Translations under genes and position numbers: made by a program
Shown here: positions 46,700 to 61,900 of the stretch, piece by piece
Numbering within the stretch: position 1 is the first letter of the stretch
Layout of the letters: the number at the start of each line of letters is the position of its first letter
Notes under the pieces: model-generated
The model's input: only the letters and a program-made list of their open reading frames with translations
Told to the model about the DNA's origin: nothing
Database searches by the model: none
DNA from: Allacma fusca
Lineage: Eukaryota > Arthropoda > Collembola > Symphypleona > Sminthuridae
Length of the DNA stretch: 64,000 nt
Assembly (NCBI GenBank): GCA_947179485.1
Contig: OX359250.1
Span: 31,940,654-32,004,653 of the forward strand
Direction: 5' to 3'

Positions 46700-49600
46700 T
46701 TTGGTTGTTGGTGGGGCGGCAAATCTTTTACACCGTGACAAAAATACGCTTGGGATTCTGACGCGGCGGTGAAGATCCTCATGTACTTGCAATTAGTTTG
46801 AGTTGGGAGCAAATAAAATGGCTACATAGTAAAATCCTACAGTACTCTTGAGGATCTTAATGAAGACACATGTTTTATTGGGAGAAGATTGTGTGAGGTG
46901 ATACTGAAGGCATACTATAGTGGGAATCTCCTCGTCTATCCGTTGATGGATACTTATATGTGACAATGTTTTTTTTTTCAGCTGGGACAAAGTCTTGGCT
47001 GTGTAACTCATGTAGTGTATATGTTCTGCGGCTCTTGGATTGTCATTATCACGGGTAAACTCACTTTTGCAAAACCTTCTCCTTTGTCTATTATTACAAG
47101 TATGTATTGTGGCAAGTCCTTTGGCACATGTTTTACATAACAATTGTCTCTAAAATTTCCAAGTTCAGAGGCACATCCCAGGACGGGCTTTTAAATGTGA
47201 GTAGGACGGGTGCAAGATGTTTACGGTTAGTTTAATATGCGTATATAGCTTCATCCCAGAGCTCTTCAATGACTCCTGTCTTTTACTCATATGCTCATGC
47301 TTGTAATAACAATCTGGTAATTTATAAACACCGAAATTCACTCCAAGTGTTACTTTCCTCACACATGATGTTTATCCCTCTGCCTTGATTTCTGTGTGGG
47401 ATCGGGAGGCGCATTCAGCATATAGCGAGGAGCTCGAACACGTTTTAGTGTGTACGGGCTCATCAAAGGGGAAAGGATACCAGAGAGATCCAGCTTTAAC
47501 GCGCCTTACACAATTGAAAGGCCATTTGGGATATTAAAAGGGAAATCCCATTGTTTTTATTTTGAACCCAAACAAAAGCTTTAGGGGGAAGTTAGAACTT
47601 GGGCTGCTATTACAACTTTCAAGGATCATTGTCATGTCATATGCCATAACAGATTTAATCTGTTTGCATCAATTACGGGCACTTCATAATACATTTAGGA
47701 GTCGGATGCCTGGCTGTTCCTACTCTTGTATGTGCTTCCCGTGGGGCCAAGGAGCTTTATGTTGTCTTTTTTATGCTGGATTTGCTCCTCATCTCGAAGA
47801 GTAGGAACAAGTGCCAACAACGCTTCTGCACGCTTCACTCCACCCACCATATTTTCCTATTTTATGGATGTCATTTCAGGTGAAGGGAGCTCCATTTGTT
47901 GCTTTGTATTTTTTGAGTATACTTTTTAATTAACCATTAAAACCACAATTTGTCTTGCTTTGCCCAATCCCTTCGTCTAAGGTAAGGGTGTGAGGGGTAG
48001 TCAGACCGGGATTGGTGATGAGGCTAGCTTCAGAAGTCTCACATTTGGCTCCAACTTCTTTCAGGTCCCAAGGCAATAATACACAGGCCAACTTCTTTCA
48101 TTAAAATGGGCCATTACAATAACAGTTTTGCTGGATTCAGCTAATAATAGCTTCGGAAATCATCCATTAATCACCACAAGCTTGAAGATATAATTCCTCT
48201 GACTCCCACTGACTACAGAAATAATCTACTTCCAGTGTATCTGATATTGCAAATATTTTCATTGAATGTTAATGATGTGATGGTATTGGATTTCCAAGAA
48301 TTATTTTGTCGCAGTCCAAATCCGACGAGAGACTGTTTTATGCACAATCGATAGGACGATCCACTAACTTGATTCGATTAGAATGTAGACACGGAGAGGC
48401 GCCACGGAATTTCGGATTCCTTTCATATGAATAGTTCCGCGTCTCGTGCCGGTCCCGGGTGTGATTGCATCCGTATGTACCTATCCTGATGTGCGTAAAG
48501 ATGCGTGGTCACGCTAGTGGGAAAGATTCAAGACTGTGAAGAATTAAAAGCACGTTTCTCCGGAAAGGATGTGGAGGATTCAGGATGATGCCTTCGAAAG
48601 AAGAGAGGAGAGTTCGGAGAAGAGAAATGTTTCACATTACGTAATTCCAAACTATAGGCTGGCCCTATTAAGTTATTTCAAATGAACATGATATTATTTA
48701 TCAGGGCTCATTTCCCATCGAAATGAGAAGTAAAAGTATGTGTCTGTTGGAGCCAGGAATTTTGAGATGCTAATGACAGGAGGATGGGAGCATTATCATT
48801 TATTGCCAGAAGAATCACTCTCTCAGAAATCCTTAAAAAACTGACATCTTACATCAGCCAAGCATGTGCTACCTGCTAAATACTTCATCGTTATCGTAAA
48901 TTACCCAAATCTCTGATGTTATCAGTATTTCTTATTTTTGGTTCAAAAAGCCTCTTTCCCGAAATCCCGTCTCCCGCAGACGAATATTTGAAGCATGAGT
49001 TTTCAGAGTAGCTCAAGGAACATATCTCCAAATTATGAGTTTTGAGGAACCCTTTAAACCCTCAAACTCTGTAAAATTTTCTTATTGTTAGTATTTCCTT
49101 TAACAATAATCAGAGATTATCAGATATGCTCGTCGAAATTACTATAGAGATTCTATCCATACTTTGTATTAAATACAAAGTTCAGGAAATACTATGTCAC
49201 AGTTGTTAGATAGGTAGTGGTTTGAAGTGTGGGTATACCCCCACAGAGGAATTATATTAAAAAATCGTTAAGTTTTATGATACAAATGTAACCTACGTCA
49301 ATCTCGAGCATTGCACTTACAGTGTACAGTGAAGACATTTGAAATAATACATAAAGTAGTGGGTCTACAATATTAGTCTGATAATTGGTTTCAGCTCCAT
49401 AAATCCCACATCTCAAGCCATTAAACCATTCGTTAGCTTCATCAAAACCAAATTGCAGTGCAAGTTCAAGTCCGCCATAAATAGAAGATGTCAATCTCAA
49501 ATCTCAACTTAGTTACAATTCCGCATTGCATCATATTTGTGGAATGTGAAACTATTGCGAAAAATATATTTAATTACATATGTAAAGGTCTATATGTATT

Positions 49601-52600
49601 TTTAAAATACTTCAGTCCTGCATTTCCTAACGAAGCATATAACAGATACATAGCACAGTCATTTTTTCTGACTGACATTGAGCAGGAAGCATTGAGATCA
49701 CGCTCGAATAAAACGCATTTCCTGAATTAAGTACACGTCAAAAGCGTAACTACAAAAAATAAATTAAAACCAGCTATTCTGTTATAGTAAGAAATATTAA
49801 GCGTCACATCATATTTGTACGAGTCTAGATGAAGAATTTTGTCACTTTCCTTACATCATGGAAAATTTTGGTTTTGCTTTTACATATTAGAGTCATATTA
49901 AAATTAGATACAGATACCTATAGATTTTTAGAATCATAGCGATTCGGGCTTTAGTAAAATTCCCTGATCATGCCTCAATAATTTTACGAGCCTGAACTGT
50001 AAAAGAATAATAAGTATATATTCGTGGTGGCGTGAAATTCCAAAGGAATCCTGAGTAATCCCAAATATTTCCCTCAGGTTATTCCTATATTCATAGTGCA
50101 TATATTTAATTCGCATGTCACATAATTTGTAGTCTGCAGGAAACCCACATGAAGCAATATTTTATTCCTAAAAATACAAACTAAAATTGTATCTATAATG
50201 GAAACAGTGTGTGCCAAGCCGTGAGTACGTCCCTTGAATACGAAGACCAATAACCCATAATTATTACCACGCTGATGTGCTAATTCAGGACGTTAGTTGT
50301 GAAGTGTATGGAATGTACGGAATTTATTGACATTCTATTATTTTTAATATTTTCGGAAGAGAATATTATGTATGCGCATTTAGATGGGGATGCTGAAGAA
50401 TTAAGAAAATCCTCAGGGAGCCATAAGCATGTCTAAAGTTAGGGCTTATACTACAATCAATGGCTGTATAGGACTTTCAAAACCTTTAGTACACAGAAGC
50501 GTTACTTTTTTGACGTGGACAATAAAATGCGTAACGTTTCCTGAAGGTGAAGGTAAATTGTCAGTTGGCGATGAAAATACAGTAGTTACAAAGCAAATAG
50601 AAACATTGATTGTATTGAATCTTTGGTTCTAAAGTGAGAGATTTGTCCTGTTTTTTTTTGTCACCAACAAAACTATTAATAATACCTCCGCATGGGCCGT
50701 CGTCAGCTGAGGTTTAAATTCATGAACTTCAGACGGGTAGTGTGAAGGATCAGTTCTGAATTTGTAGGAGTACTCGGGGAATAAAATGTCGAAGGACTGA
50801 AGACTGTCTCACTAATGATAGGATATATAACAACATGTACTACTAGTCATCCTGGAATTCCTCAGTTATAACAGTCCTACAACCATTAAATGAGTTAATT
50901 TTGACACAGAAAAAATATTTTTAGCCTTCGATCTTCATAAAGTTGTTGGAATTGAATGAAAACACTCAATAATTCCCGGTGATCGTGCGAGCGTGGAATA
51001 TTGTCAGCAATTTCCACCCGTTGATATCCTGGGCCAACATTCGGGATCCAGCCGAACCCTATGTGAAAAACCTGTCGTGAGAATAAATTGAGTCAGAGCT
51101 TCAGACAGCGTCATCAATGCTAATACAGCGAAGGCTGACATTAATTGTTCATAACAAACAAAAATATTGGATTTCGATTTTGGAATCTTGGCACTCCACC
51201 CAATTGAGCTTACATTTGTTCAAGAAATACATTTACGGATAAATCACTTTTTCCGAGACAAGTCCATGATGGACAGTAGTAAATTCTCAAGGTTTATTTT
51301 TACTGAGGGAAATCTAAGATGAGACCCGAGTTTTTATTTTCAGCCCAGGACAAATTTACTTGTGCAATCAGTGGATTTCTCCTTCCCTTCGGAGTCTACA
51401 GGACAGTTTTGTCTTCTCATACACAGTAAATAGCTGCAATAATAAAAAAAATTGTACAATCAAGGTTTTCCTCCCGTGGAATGCAATGCTACATTCATAG
51501 CTTATTTTTGGAATTCTCGAACCTTCTAAGAATGATTCTTAATCCTGAACAGTAAACAGACCCCCATTAAAATTCTATTTTCAATCTTCCTCAATTTGAT
51601 GTTACTATTACGAACTAAACTTACCATTAATTAAACGATTACTAATTTTAAAGCACAGGCGGATTATCATTCTAAATGTAATAGCATTTAGCATAGCACG
51701 TCCCTTAGCCAAATTATTTAGAATAATTACCTTCCAAATAATAACAAGTAGCCTTTATTTTAAAGATACGGCAAATATACTAATTGGAACTGATCATGAG
51801 AAACAACTCCAGGTAAATGATCCTCCGTTGAGTTTCAATTGGCCAATGCTATTGAATTGTTCACATGAACTTCCTGTCGTAGTAATATGTACTTCCGGAC
51901 GTCATGTATGGACAGATGAGAAAGGGAATAAACCCAGATACAAATCTGCCATTAGGTCTCCCAAATTGCTGACACACACAGTGTGAAGTGTGGAAGAAGC
52001 CTATAGTCAAAAGGGGATGCAACTCCTGCATGTACGAAAATACAGCTGAATGGTACATTCCGGAATGGCTCATAAACAACATGTACACAGATGTAGAGTC
52101 GAGTCCGTGCATAATATGCGATACTCACATCCTTGAGCAGAGGATGAAGTTTGAGGTCGTCCGTACCTCTTTGCAGCCAAGTAGAACACCTTTACAAGGT
52201 ATACACTTACCTGTGGTAATTGTTACCCCTCACAATAAAGCACTTCAGAAACTGCAGTTCAATGTCAGCGGAGCCCAAACTACAGAAATGCACACACAAA
52301 CACAGAGGTCTGAGCAAATGCTGAGGCAGTGCGGTGCAAGCCACCATCGATAACATTCTCAAGATCACACTCCCCCAGATTTGAGTCAAGTCATGACTAT
52401 GTGTATCACTTTGTGCAGATTGAAGTCGTAACTGAATTAAAGTACGAGAGTGATAACGAAAGCGTGTTTTGTGTTGCGTGCCTCTAAAAAAAATAGTTTA
52501 TGCAGCATAAGTTCCTCTCAAATCTCTGATCTCATTTCCATGCATACATTGACGTTCATGTAGCATTTTATGACGATACTGAAAGTTGTACAACTTTAAT

Positions 52601-55600
52601 TGCATGAACCTGTGTTCCTGTCAAATTAACACTCCGTCCGTGTGCAGGCATTTCGTTGAGGAGACGTTAATCAAGTGAATCACTCTTGACTACTCAAAAT
52701 CCTTGTAATTCTTTATGGCAAGTTGGAATTCTTTTTTTTTACTTCCAGGATTTTGGCATGCTAAAACCATCATTAAAATATTAAGTAAAGTACAGTTCCG
52801 CCTACATTTACGAAGATCCAGTGTGGATGGATACGTGAGTTGAGTGTATGTGTATCAGTTCAAAAATGGAATAACGGTAAAAAAAAAGCTCCTCTTCCTT
52901 TCGTGTGTGAGAGTGAACAAAGAGTTAAGCACATGCAATGGTAATTGATAATCTTACAAAAGTTGATGGAGACAAGAAACACAAAAACAGAGACACACAC
53001 ACACGATTCCTGTCTTTGATTTGTCCTTCTGCTATAAATGTATGAGCGCAATGTGTAAGCACACACCCAGGAGCAGCTCTTTTATTCCTCCCAAAAAGTC
53101 AACCCTTCTCAGTCAATACTATCTATATTTATAGTTCAATTTTCTATAATCAATACTCAGGGAAGTTCAGCCTCAGTAAGGAATGAGTAGCAGTGATTCA
53201 CTCCAAGTTTTTATTAATGGGGGCTGCATACTTGCACATGAACATTTCCAGTTGACACTGTTGGTCCTCTATACGTGCGTAATTAGATGCATGTGTTTGT
53301 ATGGATGCCTTTTGTTCCCTGTCAGCCAAGTCAGCCTGTCTTGAGTCTTACACATAGGAACCTGTCAATTTAAATTAACAACACATGTAAATCTGGAGGC
53401 AATCTCATGGAAAAGAGATGGGACAATTTTGTTCCAAACCTAAATTTACTGTCTTAACGAGAGCTTACAGTCATATTGATTTATAATATACAATAACCAA
53501 AATATCACTACGGAAGTCTCACAAATTGCTTGTACTCATCCTATAGCTAATTATAATTACATATGTCTATAAATTCCTTTATGCAGACTTCAGATATTTC
53601 AAGTCCTGCTATTTTCATGTGCACGAAGGTAACTATTCAGAGGAAGCACGCGGAATCCGATGTCTCTACCGCGGAGAAGCATTCCCTTGTGATATTCTGA
53701 GGAGTACAGTGTGGAGCGTCTCCTCCCATTAAACATGAGGAAGACTCGACGCTATGTGGATCCTCAACAGAGCACCTACGACCGCTACAGAAGTGATCAT
53801 TCGGTTCGTTTATTATTGTAGTATTTTTTTTCCTCCCCTCCTTAATAACCCCATGGTATAAACACAGAGTCATTAGCAGTTAGTTACTCACTTTCTCTTT
53901 CGGAACTATTTCTATGACATTAATGTATACGGTGTTTATGTTATATGGAGTGTCTATCCGTCTAGGAGTGAATGCAATGAATTTCTATAAGGATTTGTAC
54001 AAATTACTCACAAAGAAATTTCTACACAATAGCCACAAAAGAAAGGAAAGCCTCCAACTGGAAACTTTGGTCTACTTCAAGTCCTACGCACGCTCATGTT
54101 AGTTTTGTTACAGACGAGTTCTTAATGTTCCCTTGTGAACTTTCCTTTCCTGTAAAATATTATTTACCCTGGAACATCAATGGGCGAGAAAGCATAAATC
54201 AGGTCCAGTAAGTGTCTCAACACAATAAACTGCATTCGGGGAAAGTAGGGCAAAAGTGTCGGCAATTGTGAGAGACAAAACCGGACACCGCAGGCAGTCA
54301 AGGGGTGGCTGCCCGCCGGAGTCCTACAATTTCCTCTTTCACAAATGTCTCTCTCCTGCTAACGAAGAGTTTTCCGAAAGTAATTCAATTACTTTTGTAT
54401 AACTTGGTTTTCCTCCTCTTCAAGAAACGCCCATTCACGGGATGAAGAAATGTTAGAAAAAAATGTCAAACTTGTGTAAACATTGTTATGATCAAGCGGA
54501 GCGTGACGAGAGTAAAAATAGAGAAATCAATGATGCAATTCCCTTTATGTAATCAAATAGGAGAGAAATTGGGGCAAAAGGTGAGAAATGCGATGAACCG
54601 ACAAAAGTTACTTTCACTTTTCATTCGTTGTCTCCAACTTAACCAAACATGTCAAAAGCAATATCCATTAGGGCGTGAAAATCCTTCCAGGGTATTTGTG
54701 GGACAAAATGCATTATCAATGTGTATCTATCTATTACAGAGATAATAGACAAATTGTACAAACATAAATCTGCTTGTGAGCTTCCATACGTATCTATAGA
54801 TCTTTATACAAGTGTACTATTCAGGGTATAGTTGTTGAATGACTGAATCGGAGTTACCCATCGATTTTTAGGGGTGTGAAAAAGGAAAGAGGAAAATTAA
54901 TGGGCATTAGTAGAGAGAAACTTTAGAAGATTATTTGCTCTGTATTTTTGTTATTATTAGAAGAGGAATCCTAAGCTTAGCTATATACTATGGGCATATG
55001 GGCTGCTGTTGTGGGTGAGCAGGTTGAAGTAATGATGATTGCTCTCATACAAGTTCTATCTTGAAACTGAACGCATTACAGGCTCGGGAGATGAAAAGTA
55101 TCAAGCGCATGAATTCAGCAAAGGTAGGAGGCAAACATAGGCATGTCAACAAATATTAGCGTAAACGAAAACTATGTAGTCAAAACCATTGGACCTCGTG
55201 CTCGGTCCAGGGTTTCTCTCCAGAACGTGCATTGCATTGTACCCGCAGTGTGTGCAAATGCATCCCTTGCCAAACTTTCCCAGGCAAGTCTACCTTAAAT
55301 GGAACCTATTATAATAAATGACCCAAGAGTTGCTGGCTCAGTTCGTAGTTTGTCTGGGAAGTTGGTCATTACGGACTTCATCTCTGCCCTGTCCCAAAAC
55401 ACTGCTCGTTAGGATCATTTGACAGGAGCAAGGAATAAGTGCGCTGGCTTGCTGGCTTGCGACTTCGAAAGTCTCCATACAAAATTAAAATCAGTATTAG
55501 TAATAATAAATTATTACCGTGTCGGTCTTAAAAAAAGTGACAAATAAATACCTTGTGGGGGAAAAAATTGTGTTATTAAAATAGGGAAAACGTACGAATT

Positions 55601-57304
55601 GAGCTTTTGTGGGATTTTGTGAGGGGAAAAACATCGAAAACATATTTTAAATAAATAGAAAATAAAATTATATTCCCAATGGTTTTTCTTACTTTTGTGT
55701 GCACGAGGAAGAGTCTAGGGGGAGAGTGTGAGGTTCAAGAGAAATGATTTGTAATTTTGGTCGTCTGCTGAGCTTGGATGGGATTTCTGTGTTTCGAGAC
55801 GCAACGAGTCCACGATAAATCATTCGTGAGTAAAGCCCCATATATCGTAAACATTTCTCTGTGGAATTTGCTTTCTCGTCCATGTAAACATCTATCAAGA
55901 GCAATGCCTTCCTTTGAGTTTTTATTTCGAGACTACATTTCAAACTTGCATGCTTTGGAGTCAGGAGTAATTACATTATAAACACTACTTAAAGGACGTG
56001 ATTTTGTAATTACCTCAATGTCACTTTCAGGGGCAGGGTGATGTCAGTGAGTACGTAACTTCACAGAATGTCTGACTGGGAGACAGAGAGAGGTAGATAT
56101 CATTTACACGTGAGGGCTCGGAGAGAGATCATTGTAATAATTATTACTTTTACATTTACTCGTGTTAGACCACAGTGTATTTTGATTCAGCAGACAAACA
56201 CATAGATACTCATGTAGTCTTGGTTGTTACAAATTACTTTGACAGTTAATTTTGGGGCGAAATGAATTGCAACTGCTCGTCCCAGTAATGTAATTGTGTT
56301 AGATGTAATTTATATTTTGAAGTGTTGATAGTATGAAAGAGATGAGAGAGCAAGTGCTGACAGAAATGCATTCTATCAAGAGCATGTACATACATACATA
56401 CGTGCTAAAGAATCATCTTCCCTTGCCTCTCGCCATTCTCTCCTTCACATTACACTATACATAGATTACAGTACACTTGCATACGACATCTGCTCAGGAG
56501 GATGGGAAGTAATGAGACTTTTGAATTAATTTCTCCCTAAAAGTGTCCTTGTGCCCCAAAGATTTCTTGAACTGCATTTCGAAATAACTTTTGGGCCCCA
56601 CATCCAAAACATTATTATCAAATTACAATACTTACCCCGTACAACACTTAATAATGCTTATTGTTAGATAAGAAAATATCAGTTAAGATAAACTTTATTT
56701 TTATTATTTTCATTTTTATTGTAGTCTTTTTTATTATTCTAAAGCTGCGTCTGTATAAAAGCCTGCTACGAATTCGCTTAGCGATAGTGTATAAGAGAAT
56801 ACCTTCTGCGAACTTACTGGCTATCAAAGGGGCCACATTGAGATTCTTAAATTTTGCTGTTATGGAATTGTTTTTAGAGAAAATTTATCATCTCCAATCT
56901 TGTAATAACTCAAAATATTCTTGGCTAATTTATGATAAAACAGAGCATTAATAATGCTGCTATAATTTATGCACTGTTTTATCACAGCCTGTATTTAGAG
57001 CGTAAATACAAAACTACAAAATCCATCATTATTAAATTGCTCCGTTTAGCATGCTCATTATAGGATAAATCCCTGGTTTCATTACATGACTATATGAGCT
57101 AAATAATGTATGCAGAATGCAAGCACATTATTTATTGACTCTACGATAGGATTCTGCGAGGTCATTAGGAAAAACCTCCCAAGTCTCATAGCCAGGGCGT
57201 TTCATATGTACGTGTCCGTTGGCTGAGGAAATGGGAATTTATGAGTGTATCTGACGAAACGCAGAAGTAATAATGTAAACATTTATTTTCTTCTTTGTTT
57301 TTAG
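46700..57304. other. Long gene-poor region, mostly unassigned
   Basis: About 10.6 kb without a supported complete gene. It should contain the promoter of the - strand small gene (just right of 46699), and the promoter and first exon(s) of the SLC44A1-like gene on the + strand. Candidates inside are an exon-like - strand frame at 49321-49497 and a short + strand ATG exon at 55091-55123. The 121-codon ORF at 51988-52353 (+) has no recognisable motif. No tRNA-like B box or defined transposon was found by eye. Confidence 0.4.
49321..49497 (-). CDS. Putative internal exon, unrecognised
   Basis: A - strand frame of about 59 codons (LRLTSSIYGGLELALQFGFD; EWFNGLRCGIYGAETNYQTN; DPLLYVLFQMSSLYT) ends exactly at a strong donor, ACT followed by GTAAGT, in phase 0. 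A possible acceptor (GTTGAG) just before it is weak. Composition is protein-like, but I find no partner exon and no family match. Confidence 0.3.
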
Positions 57305-58938
57305 GTCGGCTCAATCGAAGACTCGGTGATTAGCGAGAGCAATGAATTTAATGATTCTAATAATCCACTGAAGAAACGAAGAAAATGCAGAGACGTCTTC
57401 TGCTTACTACTATTCGTATGCTTCGCCACCACCATGGTAAATGTCTTTTGGATGCAAACATAACTTACACAAATAACATTATTAATAGAACATCATGAAA
57501 TATTTGCTTTCATAACAAAACATGAGGAACACATGGGAAATTTGTACGCACTGCATATTTTGAGTCTGTCGAGGTCTCTCGCCTTTCCTGTTGTGAAAGG
57601 GAAGGCCGGGTGACTGGAATACCAGGAAGTTAGCAAATAATATTGTATTAAATTATTGTTAAATTTAGAAATTTTACTGCGTCCTTCCTTCCTCCAAGAG
57701 AAAGAGTAGGATTTGGATAAAATTAATAGAGATCATCTTCATTGACTCCAGTTGAACTTGTTTGATCGATGAAGGAAATGTATGTTAGATTTCCCTGGAG
57801 TGAGTAGATGCATGTGCGTGGCTAATGACAGTTGACACGGGAAGAGCTTTCCCGACAGACATCCACCTCATACAGATACATATCCTCATAACCTGTGTGT
57901 ATATGTTCCTTATCCTCAGAAACTCAAACTCATATAGTCAGCTCCAGAAAAAACAATCATACATCAATGTACCTCTTGAAATAACAAATCTGTCAGTGTG
58001 ACATCTGACATCATAAATAGAAATTTATTCTGTTACATTTTCAGGAGTTGAGATTATTTAAAGATCCGTTGAAAATGCACCTCCACCCTCTGAATAAATA
58101 AGCATTTGCTAGTATTTAATTTTTTATGGTTTTGAATGTCAATAATAATAATTGTTACATAATTATTGCAAAAATATTTTTACCTCCTCTACATCATATC
58201 TCCTTACAAATGACTATTTTTCTTATTATTTCAGGTGGGAGTCACCCTCTACGCATACCTCCATGGGGACTACCGTCGACTAATCTACGGAGTAGATTCA
58301 AACTGTGATATTTGTGGGATACAAAATGTTCCAAAGAAGGGCTTTCAGTCTTCAGGTCAAGACCAACGGGAATTTCCGTTCCTGATTTTCCAGTACGCTG
58401 ACGATGTATTCTACCGGGCTCGAATTGACGTCCCGTTCGGGGCAGACTTCCTCAACGCGGAAATATTTTATGTGAAGCAGTGCCTTGTCACTTGTCCACC
58501 AGACTAGTGAGTAGCTTATTTCCATATGAGTCCTAGAAATATGTAGGTTCAGCGAATGACAATCCCCTGAGTTCATTCCACTACTTTTTAGAGGATAAAT
58601 TTTGAGTTTGGTTTGTTGTGTTCTAGAGGATTTTATGAAAACAATTTGATTTTCAGCAAAGTCGTTATGAACCGTTGCCAGCCAAACATTACTGCTGAGG
58701 ATGCGATATCCGATGATGGAGCTTCACAGGCACGGATGCTCAGATTTATCAGTGGTGAACGAGATATTTTAGCGGTAACATCCATTGGTTTATCTTCATT
58801 TTTGTTTATTGTGATACTTATCACGTATGGACTTGGAATTGGCTTTAGCTGATTTACCACTGGGTTCAATTTATTGGGGAAATAAAACTCACTTGAAAGT
58901 ACCTATACATGCATGTTCACTAGTGAATGTAATTTTAG

Positions 58939-58976
<38 letters not shown>

Positions 58977-61900
58977 CTATTTATACGTTCGCAGTTGATA
59001 AAACGTAATGCAACAACTATTAGGCAATAAAGCACTTGGCAAATTTCAGGAAATATCCGAAGACTTGGAGAATACGTGGCAAGTCATAGCGTGGATGTGT
59101 CTCGTGGCCCTGGGTAAAAAGCTTTTGTAGTACTGAACAGTCATTTTGTAAATATTGAAAAAATCCTGGGAGACTACAGTGTGGGACTTTGATCCTGGAT
59201 TTCAGGAACTGCCATTATAATGACTATGCTACTTAGGACATTGGCAGGAATGATAGTTTGGATAGTCATCCTGGGAATAACGTTGTCTGCCATCGGTGGG
59301 ACTACCTTCCTCTGGCTCTACTACGTGAGCATAACGGAGAAGGACGACAACTTGAACGTCCACCCCGGAGATAGCATCTGGGGGTGGGAGCGGAATAAAA
59401 AGTTCTATACTCTTGTCTCTGCCATTACCTCCACCGTCATTACAGTAAGAAATATCCTATTTGCTTTCAATTCCTTCAATATTATTGTGAGTCCACTCGG
59501 ACTTGTACTTGCTCGGGAGAAAAAGATATGGAGACAAATACAGTCCAAATATGATTCCTGTTGACATTCCCCACTCCTACTCAGAGTCGTTCCAGCTGTA
59601 CTGTTATTTGAGGGGAATCAAGTGAAAGCACTTATTATTTCAGTTTTCATTCAAAGTAGAACAAGTCTCTCTCCCCTTCCATGGGAACTAAAACTGCGTA
59701 CACTCATGTGCGTACAAGTTATTCCTCTACGTACTTTCCTCCCATGGGTCACGCAACCCAGTTGTTAATTAATGTATTAACTCTCCTTGATTTTTACGCA
59801 GCTCGCCATCCTCACTATTTCCATTGGCATGCGAAAACGCATATCTTTGGTTATTCGACTGTTCCGTGAAGCTGGGAAAGCCGTACACGCCATGCCACTC
59901 ATTCTTCTGCAACCTTTCTGGGTAACATAAAATTATGAACTACTGTGAAATCCTCCTACACTTCCCGGAGTTATATAACCCTCAAATATCCATTCCTAAA
60001 AAAATTTCTTATTCTAATCATACGCATTGAATAATAACATGGAGGTCTGGGGGTACACAATCCAGAAATTGAAATATACACGAGTTAATCTGGTTTAAAC
60101 TTTTGTATAATAATTTAATAACAAAACCATTCTTCCCCAACAAAATATCACAACCGTATAATTTTTCAATCAATCAATTTTTCCTGGACTTTTCCGCTAT
60201 GAAAAGTCAGCAGGCAGAGTGGTTCAATTGGTATTGACCCCAACTTGGATGGAAATCTAGAGGAGCATAGCAATAGGTTATGTAGGTGAGACTAGTAATA
60301 TGCAAAGTGTTGCCACGTGAAGGAGTATCGATTATTCTTATTGTTTTAGCTTCGTAGATTCCAATCCCACTGCCCTTCATTACTTATGCAAGGGGAAGAG
60401 TGGTTCCAAGGAAGAATTTATTAGTTTAATCATTTATAAGTATTGCTTCGACGCCGGTCTCCTCATTTTTAATAATGATTACCTTCTCGTTAATTTACTC
60501 ATTCCAAGACATTCCTGGCGCTCTGCGGGGTTTGCTGTGCCTCCTTCTCCTTAGGAGTCTTAATCGAGACTGCCGGATTCGAGCAGAAATATATCTCACC
60601 CGAGGAGCCCACGGAACGTTGCAAGTACTTGAAGGATGATATTTTGCAGGTGATATACTACAATATGGAGAACAGCAATTAGCTCTGTTTACATTAATCA
60701 AGGAATACAATATTTGGCAATTTTGCAATGAATCTTTAACTTCAATGTGATTGTTTTAACAGGTCTCCAGGTGGCTAAATATTTTTGCATTCTTCTGGTT
60801 CACACAGTTTATTATAGGATGTCAGCACTTCATTATTGCTGGGGCCATTTCCATTTGGTTTTTCACAAGGTATTTAAATTTCAGTGAAATATGAGTGGGA
60901 GTAATGAGGTATGGAATTTAGCGAACAAGGTATCCTTAAGTAAAATTTGGGGAATCGAAAAATGTCTTCCATGAGTGTAATAATGATTATTGTTAAGCTT
61001 AAAATATTGATTTCAATTTAGGAAAAAATCAACTATCAGTTGGCCAATTCTACGAAGCTTCGACCGCTTAGTGATTTACCACATGGGTTCCATTGCAATG
61101 GGCTCACTCTTGATTTCCATAGTCAAATTTATTAGACTGATATTAAATTTCGTCCAGAAACGGCTGTCGAATAAAAACGGATTTTGTCGCGTTCTCGTAA
61201 CCATCTGTCAATGCTGCACTTGGTGCTTGGAAAATTGCCTCATATTTTTAAATAGGAATGCCTACGTGGAGATCGGTACGATATTTTGATTTGAACAATT
61301 ATTACGTTCTAACTTCTTTACAAATTTTATAACCAGTGATCTCTTTTGTAGCGATTTATGGTTACGGATTCTGCAAATCTGCCCGTCATGCGTTTCAAAC
61401 CCTGGTCAACAATGCTTTGCGTGTTGCAGCGATAAATTCGATTGGAGATGTGGTTCTGTTTCTTGCAAAGATGGTCACTGTTATTATAACGGTTCTAATT
61501 GGCTACCAGATGCTGAAGGTTCATATTACTATAATCATTATCAACTTTAGAATAATTATTTTTATTGGAAGCGTCTAAAATTATTTGAACTTTCAGGGAA
61601 GAACGGAAGTGCATAACATTTGGGTCCCATTAGTGATCGGGGCCGGACTATCATACTTTATCAGCCATTGCTTTATCAGCGTATACGAGGTATTTATTTA
61701 GAAGCCAGAAATTAATTATTTTTAAAAGTGAATCTTTTGCTCCTGAGTGATTAATTTCTAGATGGCGATTGACACTATTTTCCTGTGTTTCTGCGAGGAC
61801 TGTGCTCGAAATGACGGAGTAACAAAACCGTATTTCATGAGCAGAGGACTGATGGTAAGTCGTATGCTTTTTAGCCTTCGCTCAACCCTAAAATTCTTGC

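Noticed and set aside
46505..46792. N-terminal extension of the small - strand gene (reading upstream of MSSVEW)
   Set aside because: A stop lies shortly upstream, there is no acceptor, and the ATG at 46699 has better context; treated as 5' UTR.
51988..52353. 121-codon + strand ORF starting at GTG
   Set aside because: Contains some protein-like stretches but starts at a non-ATG codon, has no motif and overlaps an 83-codon ORF on the other strand; not enough for a gene call.
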